NCBI GenBank assembly: GCA_049315325.1
Contig: JBMOKJ010000002.1
Location: 434,001-498,000, forward strand
Origin: CAXXIC01 sp049315325
GTDB lineage: Bacteria; Bacteroidota; Bacteroidia; Bacteroidales; UBA7332
Direction of reading: 5' to 3'
DNA: 64,000 bases
The stretch's first letter is position 1. Every line of letters starts with the position of its first letter. Made by a program: the position numbers and the translations under genes. Shown here one piece after another: positions 16,178 to 24,850 of this stretch. The notes under the pieces were generated by a model, which saw only the letters and a list, made by a program, of their open reading frames with translations, was not told the origin of the DNA and did not search any database.

Positions 16178-19100
16178 TTATTGAACTTTTGGCATACGCT
16201 CTTCAATCATTTTTTCAATCTCCTCATCTTTTTCTTTGTAGTTGTTTTTCAGACTGATAAGGTACTGTTTTGCCTGAAAATTATCTCCGTTTTTGAGGTA
16301 AATATCGGTTAGCAATATAAAGCTTCGTGCCAACCAATGTTGGTGAGGCGTTCCTTTTTCGATGTAATCGAAGATTTCGCTTTCCGCTTTTTTGAGATTG
16401 TCGGTTTTGAAATAATAATCAGCCAACAGGAATTTGGCTTCAGCTCCAATCTGTGTCCGAGTTTCGGCAGAAAGAAGCGTTAAATCGCTTGCCAGATTGT
16501 CTGTTTTTTGCAGTTGGATGGTCGATTTTGCTCGGTAGTAACGTGCATCAGATTTCTGCTCCACGCTGCTTTTTGGTTCATCGATGATTCGACTACACAA
16601 GTCAACTGATTCGTTGAATTTCTGCAATTGGAAGTTACAAAGAGCCAGTTTCGACCAAATTTGGAGTCGGGTTTTACTCGATTCAGTTTTCTTTTCGAGA
16701 GCACCGTATTGTTCCAACGCTTTGTCGAATTTTCCCTTCGCAAATGCAATGTCAGCCGAGTAGGAGAGTGCTGTTTCGGTGTATTTGTTTTCGGGACGAG
16801 CAAGTATAGCATCTAAGTAGCCCGAAGCAACTTCGTCTTTCTTCTGATCGATGTTAATCATTGCCAGATAATAGTTGGCCGATGGCGAGAATACGCCGTT
16901 GGGAAACTCTTTCAGATAGTCGATAAAGCTGCGTTCAGCTACCGCTTTTTGACCTTTCATGTAGCTTTTTTCTGCTCCGAGATAAACCAACGAGTCCTGT
17001 TCCGAAGCTGTGAATTGCACTTTTCCATCCAATGTCTTGATGTATTGAACGTACTCACCAATCCGATTTTGGTCTTTGTATATTCGTTTCAAATCTTCGT
17101 TAGCAACAGTCGATTCATCGCTCTCAGGGTAATTTGAAATGGCATATTTATACCATTCAATGGACTTTTCTACGTTCGATTGTCCGAGATATAGCACGCC
17201 AAGTTGAACTGCTGAAGCTTTTGCCAATGAGCTTTTCGGAAAGGTCTCAATCAATTGCGAAAAGGCTTCGATTGCCAGCTCGCGCTTCTCCATGTTTTGG
17301 TACGTGTGCCCTTTTTCGAATAGCGCATCGTCTTGATAATCAGAGTTAGGGAAATCGGCACCGATTTTGTCCAACAGCTTGATTTCTGCATTGTATTGCT
17401 TTTGGAGACTCAATATTTGTGCTTGTTGGAATAGCGAATAATCTGCGCTAATGTCCGACGCCTGAGCAGCCCGAGCGTAGTAGTTTTGAGCCACATTATA
17501 ATCTTTCAAGAAATAGCGACAGTCACCAATGCGATTGAGTAAATCGGCAGTCATTGCTGGATTCTTTTTGCAATTGACACCCAATGCTTTTTCAAAGGCA
17601 TTTTGAGCTTTTTGAAGCAATTGATTTTTGAAAAAAGAATATCCAAGGTTGTAGTATGCCAAAGTAAGCATCTCTTTGTTGTTTCCAGCTGTGTTGTTGA
17701 TGTAGCTTTGGAAATAGCTGGTCGATTCGTCGAATCTGCCCTTGCGAAATGCAATTTCTCCACACCAGTAGTGCGATTCAGCATACGTTTCTCCTTCACG
17801 ATCGCCTAGCGCAATGGCGTGTTCGAGGCTCTCCTTTGCTTTGGTGTTATTTCCATTGATTAATTCTTGTGTTCCAATTTCGAACAAAATCCGCTGTTTT
17901 GCACCTAAAATCCGCGAGTTGGGATATTTGATTTTCTCAATGGAAGCTAAGGTAGTCTGATAATCTTTCGAGGTCATGTAGACTTCGGTGAGTGAGCTGC
18001 TCACTTTATCGGCGTAGTTCGATTTGGGGAATGAATTCAGAAACTGTTCGAAAATGGTAACAGCCTCATTGAAGCCTGTGTAGGCCGTTTCGAAAATCAG
18101 CATCGCATAGTTGTAGAGCGACAACTCTTTCGTTTTTAGATTGAAATCGGCTGTGGAGGCAATTTCGAAAGCGAGTCGAGCATTCTTTTTATCGTTCACC
18201 TTCAGATAAGAGCATCCAAGATAGTAGTAGGCGCTTTGCCCCAATTCATCGTTTTTTGCAGTGGCAAATTTCAAGTATTGGATGGCTTTGGCGTAGTCCT
18301 GCTTGATAAACCACGATGTGCCCAGCTGATACATTGCGCCTGGTAGCGGTGAATTGTCGTTTTCGGCATAATAAGTCAGAAATTCAATGGCTTTGGTTGT
18401 TTCCTCTTTTTGGTTGAAGCTCTCGCCCAAAATGCGTGCCAGTTCAGCCTTGTGTTGCTTGTTTTTTAGTTTCGGGAAAATCGCCTCACCCGACTGAATG
18501 ACTCCATCGTATTGCTTACGAATAAACTGGATTTGAGTCAGATAGAAGTTTGCATTTTCGCTAAATTCGGGATTTCTCCGGATTGATTCGAAACCATCCG
18601 CCGCTTTGTCAAACACTTCGTCTTTGTAGTTGTACCAAGCTGTGTAATAGGTCGCAGCATCGCTGTATTTGGGGCTGCTGTGCGTCAGCTCGATGAACAT
18701 GGGTTGAGCAGAATTCACCGAATCAACCGCCATTAATGAATAAGCTAGACGGTAAATATAATCTTGCTGCTCGTCCGACGAAAGAGTTGTTTGGTCGGTA
18801 GAGCGAAATTGACGAATGGCTTCTGCGTGTTGATTTCGAATAAACGCAATTGTGCCAAGAAGAAATTTTACGCGATCAACTTTATTTGAAAAAGGGTATT
18901 TGTTTAAGAACGACTGCAAAATCTCTTTACATTCAATATTCTCCGTTTCGAAAGCCGATGCGGCAATCATATAATCAATCTCCTCCGATTTTGGATTGTT
19001 TGCGTCAATAGTCTGTTTTAATTTATCGAGTTGCGAAATGCACCCACCAAAATTACCAGCAGCGAAAAGCTCTTTGCCTTGGCGAAAAAGGGCATCATTT

Positions 19101-19186
19101 CCAGCGAAATCAGAAGGTTGGATTTGTTGAGCAGAGAGTATTGAACTGGAGAGTACAAAAAGCGAAAAGAGGAGTTTTCGTAACAT
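16178..19186 (-). CDS. Large periplasmic tetratricopeptide-repeat protein
   Basis: This 1002-residue protein has a signal peptide (MLRKLLFSLFVLSSSILSAQ) followed by TPR-type helical repeats over almost the whole length. Examples are SAYYYLGCSYLKVNDKKNARLAF and LAYYNLGYSFFKNQLLQKAQNAFEKAL, both with TPR consensus Ala, Gly and Tyr positions. Related YfgC/BamD/YbgF-like repeat proteins act as periplasmic scaffolds. The gene is probably the first of a two-gene operon with the barrel protein 14402-16132. No enzymatic domain is visible. It could be an envelope assembly factor, but this is inference only. Confidence 0.8.
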   Translation of the reverse strand: MLRKLLFSLFVLSSSILSAQQIQPSDFAGNDALFRQGKELFAAGNFGGCISQLDKLKQTIDANNPKSEEIDYMIAASAFETENIECKEILQSFLNKYPFSNKVDRVKFLLGTIAFIRNQHAEAIRQFRSTDQTTLSSDEQQDYIYRLAYSLMAVDSVNSAQPMFIELTHSSPKYSDAATYYTAWYNYKDEVFDKAADGFESIRRNPEFSENANFYLTQIQFIRKQYDGVIQSGEAIFPKLKNKQHKAELARILGESFNQKEETTKAIEFLTYYAENDNSPLPGAMYQLGTSWFIKQDYAKAIQYLKFATAKNDELGQSAYYYLGCSYLKVNDKKNARLAFEIASTADFNLKTKELSLYNYAMLIFETAYTGFNEAVTIFEQFLNSFPKSNYADKVSSSLTEVYMTSKDYQTTLASIEKIKYPNSRILGAKQRILFEIGTQELINGNNTKAKESLEHAIALGDREGETYAESHYWCGEIAFRKGRFDESTSYFQSYINNTAGNNKEMLTLAYYNLGYSFFKNQLLQKAQNAFEKALGVNCKKNPAMTADLLNRIGDCRYFLKDYNVAQNYYARAAQASDISADYSLFQQAQILSLQKQYNAEIKLLDKIGADFPNSDYQDDALFEKGHTYQNMEKRELAIEAFSQLIETFPKSSLAKASAVQLGVLYLGQSNVEKSIEWYKYAISNYPESDESTVANEDLKRIYKDQNRIGEYVQYIKTLDGKVQFTASEQDSLVYLGAEKSYMKGQKAVAERSFIDYLKEFPNGVFSPSANYYLAMINIDQKKDEVASGYLDAILARPENKYTETALSYSADIAFAKGKFDKALEQYGALEKKTESSKTRLQIWSKLALCNFQLQKFNESVDLCSRIIDEPKSSVEQKSDARYYRAKSTIQLQKTDNLASDLTLLSAETRTQIGAEAKFLLADYYFKTDNLKKAESEIFDYIEKGTPHQHWLARSFILLTDIYLKNGDNFQAKQYLISLKNNYKEKDEEIEKMIEERMPKVQ

Positions 19187-19278
19187 AAATGTAGGTTCTC
19201 TTGGTTTTTTGAATGAAGAGTTAACTAATGAACGACCAAATTACGGATTTATGAGCAGATAGTCGAAAAATTTACGAT

Positions 19279-19824
19279 TCATTGGTTAGATTTCAGATAA
19301 TTTAGGTGTTCCGCTTTGAATCGACGAATGACCACCTTGATGGAGCTCAGCCCAAAATCAGCGGGATTCAGCGACGAAATGGGTACAAAACTAGCCTCTT
19401 CCACATCGTCGTTGGCCGAAACAACTGTGCCGTCATCGACACGAGCGGTGTAAATCATATCTAACGTCTGTACTTCGAAATCAGAGTAAACATAGTTGTT
19501 TGGGAGTGAAAAAAGGTAAGTCAATTGCTTGATTTCCAAACCAGTCTCCTCTTTTACTTCACGTTTGGCAGCCTCTTCGCCACTTTCGCGCATATCCACA
19601 AAACCACCTGGTAAATCGAGTGTTCCTTTGGCTGGGTCGTGAGCTCGTCGGCAAACAAGCAGTTCGTTTTTGCTATTTACAATCAACACCGCTACTGCAG
19701 CCGATATGTTGAAGTAGAAAATAAATCCGCATTGTCCGCATTTGTTCGATTTCTCGTTGTTTTCGGCAAACGTATTTGAACCACACTTTGGGCAGAAACT
19801 GAATTGATGAAGAGGATGAAGCAT
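19279..19824 (-). CDS. Nudix hydrolase with N-terminal zinc ribbon
   Basis: The product has 181 residues from the ATG at 19824. A longer in-frame TTG start at 19893 would overlap the promoter (19852-19880), so the ATG is preferred. A zinc ribbon CPKC...CGQC (C11, C14, C29, C32) precedes a canonical Nudix box (74-96) with G-x5-E-x7-REV-x-EE-x-G all present. The combination resembles NudC-like or ADP-ribose/NADH pyrophosphatases. It would hydrolyse a nucleoside diphosphate linked to another moiety, but the substrate is uncertain. It is a single-gene unit. Confidence 0.87.
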   Translation of the reverse strand: MLHPLHQFSFCPKCGSNTFAENNEKSNKCGQCGFIFYFNISAAVAVLIVNSKNELLVCRRAHDPAKGTLDLPGGFVDMRESGEEAAKREVKEETGLEIKQLTYLFSLPNNYVYSDFEVQTLDMIYTARVDDGTVVSANDDVEEASFVPISSLNPADFGLSSIKVVIRRFKAEHLNYLKSNQ

Positions 19825-19851
19825 ATTCGGCCTGTTTTTTTGTTTGAATTC

Positions 19852-19880
19852 TAAAGATAGAGAAAATTTTTGTTTTGCAA
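19852..19880 (-). promoter_or_regulatory. Promoter of the Nudix gene
   Basis: On the minus strand TTG (19880-19878), an 18-nt spacer and TATCTTTA (19859-19852) approximate the Bacteroidetes promoter. It supports the ATG at 19824 over the upstream TTG. Confidence 0.5.
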
Positions 19881-19895
19881 CCGAAGGGTACAAAA

Positions 19896-19925
19896 AAAGA
19901 GGCTATTCCGAAGAATAACCTCTTT
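19896..19925 (-). terminator. Terminator of tRNA-Leu
   Basis: On the minus strand AAAGAGGTTATTC and GAATAGCCTCTTT form a 13-bp stem (one G-T wobble) closed by a C(TTCG)G-type tetraloop and followed by a long T-run. It lies 3 nt after the tRNA. Confidence 0.85.
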
Positions 19926-19928
19926 TAG

Positions 19929-20010
19929 TGCGGATGAAGGGACTCGAACCCCCACGCCTCACGGCACCAGATCCTAAGTCTGGCGCGGCTACCAATTACG
20001 CCACATCCGC
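19929..20010 (-). tRNA. tRNA-Leu (anticodon UAG)
   Basis: On the minus strand the 82-nt gene starts GCGGATG and ends CATCCGC plus discriminator A, a perfect 7-bp acceptor stem. The D arm contains AATTGGTAG. The anticodon stem CCAGA/TCTGG holds loop CTTAGGA with anticodon TAG, reading CUA. A variable arm TGCCGTGAGGC marks the class II structure of tRNA-Leu, and the T loop is GGTTCGAGTCC. CCA is not encoded. A consensus promoter lies 17 nt upstream and a strong terminator downstream, so it is a monocistronic tRNA. Confidence 0.96.
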
Positions 20011-20026
20011 TTGATATTTGCGTCGG

Positions 20027-20057
20027 CAAAGATAGTGCTATTTTTCAGAATGACAAA
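20027..20057 (-). promoter_or_regulatory. Promoter of tRNA-Leu
   Basis: On the minus strand TTTG (20057-20054), a 19-nt spacer and TATCTTTG (20034-20027) match the Bacteroidetes consensus exactly. Confidence 0.7.
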
Positions 20058-20103
20058 TAGTTTTCTTTCGGATTGCGAAAATGATCCTTTTTTCGCAAAA
20101 AAA

Positions 20104-20130
20104 ATCCCGAACAGATAAACTGAACGGGAT
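20104..20130 (-). terminator. Terminator of the cold-shock gene
   Basis: ATCCCG (20104-20109) pairs with CGGGAT (20125-20130), and on the minus strand the stem is followed by a run of eight T. Confidence 0.7.
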
Positions 20131-20160
20131 ACTTTGAATACTATTCGTAGTTAGTGGTTC

Positions 20161-20352
20161 TTATGCCAACTTAACATTCACAGCATTTGGGCCTTTTTTG
20201 CCTTGCTGGATATCGAATACCACAACATCGTTTTCGCGGATTTTTTCGTTAAGACCAGATACGTGTACAAACACTTCTTCGCCCGAACCATCAACTTTGA
20301 TAAATCCGAAACCTTTTGTCTCATTGAAAAATTTTACAACACCTTTTTCCAT
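20161..20352 (-). CDS. Cold-shock domain protein (CspA family)
   Basis: This 63-residue protein is a single cold-shock domain. It binds single-stranded RNA/DNA and typically melts RNA structure during cold shock or growth. RNP1 is KGFGFI (13-18) and RNP2 is VFVHV (27-31), preceded by the usual MEKGVVKFFNETKG. The gene has its own terminator. Upstream there is a leader containing a perfect 10-bp hairpin (20394-20426), which could provide post-transcriptional control as in other csp genes. It lies between tRNA-Leu and the RhuM-type pseudogene and is not part of an operon. Confidence 0.95.
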   Translation of the reverse strand: MEKGVVKFFNETKGFGFIKVDGSGEEVFVHVSGLNEKIRENDVVVFDIQQGKKGPNAVNVKLA

Positions 20353-20393
20353 TTTGTTTTTTAATTATTGATTTTCCCCTTTTGTAAGCTACT

Positions 20394-20426
20394 TGTAGTC
20401 AAGAAAAAGGGAGTGACTTGACTACA
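20394..20426 (-). promoter_or_regulatory. Leader hairpin upstream of the cold-shock gene
   Basis: TGTAGTCAAG (20394-20403) and CTTGACTACA (20417-20426) form a perfect 10-bp stem with a 13-nt loop, 41 nt upstream of the ATG. No T-run follows on the minus strand, so it is not a terminator of this orientation. It may be a temperature-responsive or stabilising leader structure, or an operator palindrome. Confidence 0.5.
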
Positions 20427-20624
20427 TAATTTATTTGTATCGTTTACTAAAGAAACTTCTTTTTCAAAGATTCAACAAAGATTGTGAATTTTTTTGAATT
20501 TCAAAGGATTTGTGAAGAAAAAGTGCATTTTTTTGCGATTTATCCTGTTTTTGGCTCTTTTTTCGCATTTCTATACTTATCTATTTGAATTTCAAGCGAT
20601 AATTTTTTTTCAACAATGTATAAT

Positions 20625-21136
20625 CTATTCTTTTTTTCTTATGGTTATAGTTTCCAATGCTTTCAAACTGTCTAAGTAATTTTTTTCTACTTCGCTAAGC
20701 GTTTTTTGTTGATACTTCTTGTATTCTGATGTAGCTTTTTCAATTGCAACTTCGTGGCTGATTGAAACTCCATCCAGCAACAGTTTTTCATCGCTCAGTT
20801 TTCGTTCGACCGATCTGTAGCAAAAATCCGAAATTGCGTACCACGTTGCGATTTTACTCGATAGCCGACTGAAATAATAACATTAAGGTTGTAGAAATTA
20901 TGGCCTTTCTGCTGAAATTCGGAAATTCCGAATTTCTGTGTGCAAGAAGCTTCTTCAAGTTCGCGTTCTTTAAAAATATTCTGTATATGCTCGTTAATAG
21001 TTGATTTTGCCTTACCAAATAGCAATGCCATTTGGTCTTGCGTAAGCCACACAGTATCTTCCTCGAAACGAACATCTACCGATATTTTTTCGTCTTCGGT
21101 CTTGAATAATATAAAATCTGATTGGTTTTCTTTCAT
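20625..21136 (-). pseudogene. Decayed RhuM-family (virulence RhuM/KilA-N-like) gene
   Basis: The first 108 or so residues (MKENQSDFILFKTEDEKISVDV, QDQMALLFGKAKSTINEHIQNIF, YRVKSQRGTQFRIFAT) match the N-terminal half of RhuM family proteins, including the winged-helix-like DNA-binding part. The frame then stops at 20795. In another frame directly after, RKLSDEKLLLDG ... ISHEVAIEKATSEYKKYQQ continues to a stop at 20625, which resembles the RhuM C-terminus. The middle of the family (roughly 150 residues) is missing. This points to an internal deletion with a frameshift. RhuM genes are often mobile or defence-associated, so this is probably a relic of an accessory element. Confidence 0.75.
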
Positions 21137-21547
21137 GCGAATTCTCGTTTGCTTGTACCTGAACGCTCACGAATACCCTAGTAGCGCGTCTGCCTGAGCT
21201 TAGAAATATATGAAATACGGCTCAATTTCCAGCCTAAATGGACTTTAATTTCTTGCAATGTAGGCTGTCAAAGTTTAGAAAATATAAGCAAAGACGACGT
21301 AGCGAGGACGCTACGCCGAACGGGGGATTGCAACTCCCACCGACGGAACATCATCTTTCTACGGCTTTATATCTGGTGCGAGAGGGGAATTCACGTCAGC
21401 CAGCCAATGCAAATAGGCGTGTGTTATGGGCTAGGTGTTTCGTTGTCATAATATGTTTTTTTCGCTGTTTTTATTGTTTCATGAATAACAACAATGTCTG
21501 AAGAAAATTCGCTTTTTATTTTACATCTCAAGAATTAAGATGGCAAA
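21137..21547. other. Intergenic region with GC-rich hairpins
   Basis: Between the RhuM relic and the FGE-like gene lie about 410 bp without a supported gene. CGTAGCG-AGGA-CGCTACG (21298-21315) is a perfect 7-bp hairpin. It is followed by GGGGGATTGCAACTCCC (21322-21338), an imperfect palindrome of the same type as the repeats near 10.6 kb. The segment is GC-richer than the flanks and may be the end of a mobile or repeat element. Confidence 0.55.
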
Positions 21548-23026
21548 TTATTGGACAAACACCACCCGAAACCCCAAAAAGTTGTGTTCATAATTAGGGT
21601 AGTCGTACACGCGATAAGCTGTACGACAATTATATGCATAGAAATACCAACAACCACCACGATACACACGATACAAACCACTATTAGGTCCTGTTGGGTC
21701 TGTTTGAGGGGTGGTTGGATAAACGCTTGCGTACCAGTCATAACACCACTCACATGCATTGCCGTGCATATCATATAAGCCCCATGCATTTGGCGGATAA
21801 AGACCTACCGTCTGAGTTTTGTTTGGGTATGCCGTGTCAGTGTTCGTGCCATTATTGTAAGGGTATCTCCAATCATAATTAGCTTGAAGATTCGTCAAAA
21901 AATTACCTGTGTTAAACGGTGTAGTTGTTCCTGCACGACAAGCATATTCCCATTGTGCCTCGGTAGGCAAAGTGCCACCCACGAAAGTTGCATACTCAAC
22001 TGCACCATACCATGTCACATCAATTACTGGAGCATTTTCGTAACCCATTGCCGACACCCATTGCGAACCATTGTAGGTCAACCCCCACAGACTATTAGCC
22101 GTTATCAACCCTTGAGTTTTATAGACTGGAGCTGTTGCCCATATACCACTACTCCCAATGCCTTTTTCATTCAAAAAAGTGGCGAACTGCGTATTCGTTA
22201 TTTCGTATTTGCTTATGCGAAAAGCTGATAAAGTTACTTGGTGTTGAGTTTCATTCGTATATCTATGTACTTCATCTGCCGGACTGCCCATAGAATAGGT
22301 GCCTGCGGGTAAAGCAGAAGTAGCCAGGGTTGCAAATTTAAAGTTGATCGTTTTGCTATCGGTAGGCACATCGGGCACAGAGGATACGTAAGTACTAGAA
22401 GTGGCTGTGTAAAGTAACTGATCACCACTGGCATAATTCATAATAATGGATGTCATTGGTTCGGCTTTGCTTTTCTGTGAAGAAGTTACTGTAGTTATTT
22501 GGTTAGGCAGAAATTTAATGTATGAGTGAGTAGTAGTTCGTATTTTGTTTTGCAACTTTGCAGAATAGGAATATGCTGGACCTGACACTCGAACAATATA
22601 CATACCCGTAGGCAAGGTTAATTCCAACGAATGATTACCAACATTTAAATTAGAAATTAGACCAATTACCTTTATTCCATTAAGCGCATAGGTCGTTATT
22701 TGGGCAATACCAGCATGGCTGGCACAAAAAGTAAGGAGAAATACTCCAGGACTGTCTGTTTGCGAAACTCGCATTCTTTCGTCGTTGGCATTTAGCATAT
22801 CATCTGCAGTTATTTGATCTGTCAAAGTCAGCGTGTTACCTTCTGGTACAATAACTGATGTTCCTTTTGTTAGGTTTTGTACCTGCACATTCCCTACTGA
22901 AGTAGTAACACCACCCACAGCTGTAAAGTTAATGCTGTAATTAATTGCAACACTTTGTAAAGTTGCTGCTGATATTAGCATTATTGGCGTAATAGCGTAT
23001 GCAATAAAAGTTGTTTTCAATTTCAT
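21548..23026 (-). CDS. Secreted FGE/SUMF1-like protein
   Basis: This 492-residue protein has an N-terminal signal peptide (MKLKTTFIAYAITPIMLISA) and a beta-rich region of about 210 residues. The C-terminal formylglycine-generating-enzyme-like domain (about 230-492) carries YSMGSPADE, ISKYEITNTQFATFLN, LPTEAQWEYACRAGT, GLYDMHGNACEWCYDWY and a final YRGGCWYFYAYNCRTAYR...GFRVV. In true FGE two cysteines near this RGGSW motif are catalytic. Here only the second seems conserved and the first position is aromatic, so catalytic activity is doubtful. Many Bacteroidetes use such domains as secreted or surface proteins, for example in gliding or adhesion. No type IX C-terminal signal was recognised. 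Confidence 0.8.
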   Translation of the reverse strand: MKLKTTFIAYAITPIMLISAATLQSVAINYSINFTAVGGVTTSVGNVQVQNLTKGTSVIVPEGNTLTLTDQITADDMLNANDERMRVSQTDSPGVFLLTFCASHAGIAQITTYALNGIKVIGLISNLNVGNHSLELTLPTGMYIVRVSGPAYSYSAKLQNKIRTTTHSYIKFLPNQITTVTSSQKSKAEPMTSIIMNYASGDQLLYTATSSTYVSSVPDVPTDSKTINFKFATLATSALPAGTYSMGSPADEVHRYTNETQHQVTLSAFRISKYEITNTQFATFLNEKGIGSSGIWATAPVYKTQGLITANSLWGLTYNGSQWVSAMGYENAPVIDVTWYGAVEYATFVGGTLPTEAQWEYACRAGTTTPFNTGNFLTNLQANYDWRYPYNNGTNTDTAYPNKTQTVGLYPPNAWGLYDMHGNACEWCYDWYASVYPTTPQTDPTGPNSGLYRVYRGGCWYFYAYNCRTAYRVYDYPNYEHNFLGFRVVFVQ

Positions 23027-23310
23027 AAAATGTAAAATTTATTATGTCATGTTTTTATTTGTTGGAAATTAGTTTCGTAACTTTAATGTTTCTATATAGT
23101 TAATTTTCCAAGTAATCCACGAAGTGTTTCAACCTTACTAATTATTTCTCGTCGGGGCGGAATTGCATTCCGTCCCCTTGCAGTATTATAAGGAACTGTG
23201 TTCATCTCCTGTTTGGAGTTTCAACTTTAATCTTTTCAATCGAAATAGGTATTTGTACTCGTGCCATATTATCTATATTTTTAATTTTATAAAGCTTGCC
23301 CCACCACCAG

Positions 23311-23368
23311 TATACGCTCAATTGAAATTCCGCTAAGCTCAACTCAGTTGCGTATATATCCGCCTTAG
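23311..23368. repeat. Inverted-repeat element, copy A
   Basis: TATACGC (23311-23317) and GCGTATA (23350-23356) form a perfect inverted repeat around 32 bp, followed by TATCCGCCTTA. The right half resembles copy B at 35199-35253 (common core GTT-CG-ATATATC-GCCTT). Confidence 0.55.
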
Positions 23369-23571
23369 TAGTTGTTTCTTGAATTATTAATGTGTTAATT
23401 ATCAATATTATATAATAATTTGCAATATTTGAGGCGTTGAGATTATCTGATTTTGTATTTGATCAAAACCCTTTGTTATCAGCCTATAAATATCTTTCTT
23501 TCACAAATGTATTTAAAAGAATTTATAATTCAAATTGTTGTTGCGTGAACTTTTGAAATTTTGCACACAAA

Positions 23572-23604
23572 AAAGCCACAACCCCGATGTGGAGTTGTGG
23601 CTTT
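23572..23604. terminator. Terminator of galK (bidirectional)
   Basis: AAAGCCACAAC (23572-23582) pairs perfectly over 11 bp with GTTGTGGCTTT (23594-23604). A-runs and T-runs on the two sides make it usable in both directions. It lies 19 nt after the galK stop. Confidence 0.85.
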
Positions 23605-23623
23605 ATAGTTATTGTATTGGTTA

Positions 23624-24775
23624 TCAGCAGATTTTTCGAGATCCGTCGCCAATCACTACATCGTAGATTTTGGGTTGGATGCCGTATTTTGCTGAGTACT
23701 CTTTCTTTACTTTTGCAATAAAGGTGTCGTAGATGTCTTCCTTCACCACGTTGATGGTGCAACCACCAAAACCGCCACCCATGATGCGGCTACCGGTCAC
23801 GCCAGCCTCTTCGGCTACTGTTGCCAAGAAGTCGAGCTCATCACAGCTTACTTCGTAGAGTTTGCTCATTCCCCAGTGTGTGCCATACATCATTTTGCCT
23901 ACTGTTTCGTAGTCGTCTTTGGTCATGGCTGCACAAGCGGTGCGTAGGCGTTCTGCTTCTCCCACAGCATATTCAGCGCGGTTGAAATCTTCGGCACTCA
24001 CTTCTGCTTTCACTTCGTTGAGTTGATCGAAGTTTGCTTGACACATATACTCTACATCAGCGTGGTTTTTGTTGATGGCTTTCGCAACACGTTCGCACGA
24101 CAAGCGGCGCTCGTTGTAAGGTGAGCCTACCAAGGCGTGTTTCACAACAGAGTCCACCAGCACCACTTTGTAGCCTTTTGGGTTGAATGGCACATATTCG
24201 TATTCCATGTTGCTGCAATCGAGCTTAATCAAGTGACCCGCTTTGCCGAAAATGGAGGCGAACTGATCCATAATGCCGCATTTTACTCCCACGTAATTGT
24301 GCTCGGTCATCTGACCTACTTTTACAAGCTCTTTTTTATCGAAGCCTAAGTTGAGCATTTCGTTGAGTGCGAAGGCATACGTGCTCTCTAAAGCGGCAGA
24401 AGACGACATCCCAGCTCCCAAAGGCACATCACCTGTGAAAACGGTATCGAATCCTACTACTTTTCCGCCACGTTTGATGAGTTCGCGCGCTACACCAAAG
24501 ATGTATTTTGCCCAACCTTGTGCTGGCAGATCTTCTTCGTTTAAGCCGAATTCTGCGCTTTCGTTTAAGTCAATAGAATAGACGCGGATTTTATCTGTTC
24601 CGTTTAGTTTAATTTCGGCTAACATGCCTTTGTCTACTGCCCCGGGCAATACGAAGCCTCCGTTGTAGTCGGTATGTTCTCCAATCAGATTGATTCTACC
24701 GGGTGAGAAATAGACCGATCCTTCTGTTTTGAAGTGCGTTTTGAAAGAAGAACGCACGATTTCTAAGTTTTTCAT
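23624..24775 (-). CDS. galK: Galactokinase
   Basis: This GHMP-family kinase of 383 residues phosphorylates alpha-galactose with ATP to galactose-1-phosphate (Leloir pathway). The galactokinase signature GRINLIGEHTDYNGGFVLPGA (26-46) is complete. The ATP-binding motif DVPLGAGMSSSAALE (116-130) and the C-terminal SRIMGGGFGGCTIN are present. It is the last gene of a minus-strand operon galM - sugar transporter - galK and is followed by a strong terminator. galT and galE are not in this window and must be elsewhere. Confidence 0.96.
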   Translation of the reverse strand: MKNLEIVRSSFKTHFKTEGSVYFSPGRINLIGEHTDYNGGFVLPGAVDKGMLAEIKLNGTDKIRVYSIDLNESAEFGLNEEDLPAQGWAKYIFGVARELIKRGGKVVGFDTVFTGDVPLGAGMSSSAALESTYAFALNEMLNLGFDKKELVKVGQMTEHNYVGVKCGIMDQFASIFGKAGHLIKLDCSNMEYEYVPFNPKGYKVVLVDSVVKHALVGSPYNERRLSCERVAKAINKNHADVEYMCQANFDQLNEVKAEVSAEDFNRAEYAVGEAERLRTACAAMTKDDYETVGKMMYGTHWGMSKLYEVSCDELDFLATVAEEAGVTGSRIMGGGFGGCTINVVKEDIYDTFIAKVKKEYSAKYGIQPKIYDVVIGDGSRKIC

Positions 24776-24850
24776 AAGTTTTATGTGTTGGATTTTAAAT
24801 GAAAATTGCGTTGAATAGAAGTTAATCTATCCAACACAAATGTTTTATTA

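Larger units (their letters stand above)
23027..23623. other. Intergenic region with two palindromic elements
   Basis: This spacer of nearly 600 bp lies between the FGE-like gene and galK. It holds GGGG-CGGAAT-TGC-ATTCCG-T-CCCC (23154-23177), and the inverted-repeat element at 23311-23356, which is related to one at 35199-35243. A 67-codon minus-strand frame (23405-23202) starts with TTG and runs through this element, and I do not consider it a gene. The galK terminator lies at 23572-23604. Confidence 0.5.

Noticed and set aside
20494..20679. 61-codon plus-strand hydrophobic frame
   Set aside because: AT-rich, overlaps the antisense RhuM relic, and lacks any ribosome-binding or homology support.
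21548..23026. Type IX secretion C-terminal signal on the FGE-like protein
   Set aside because: The protein ends right after the FGE core (NFLGFRVVFVQ), so there is no separate C-terminal sorting domain.
23202..23405. 67-codon minus-strand frame ending NRR
   Set aside because: It starts with TTG, crosses an inverted-repeat element and has no recognisable domain or promoter.
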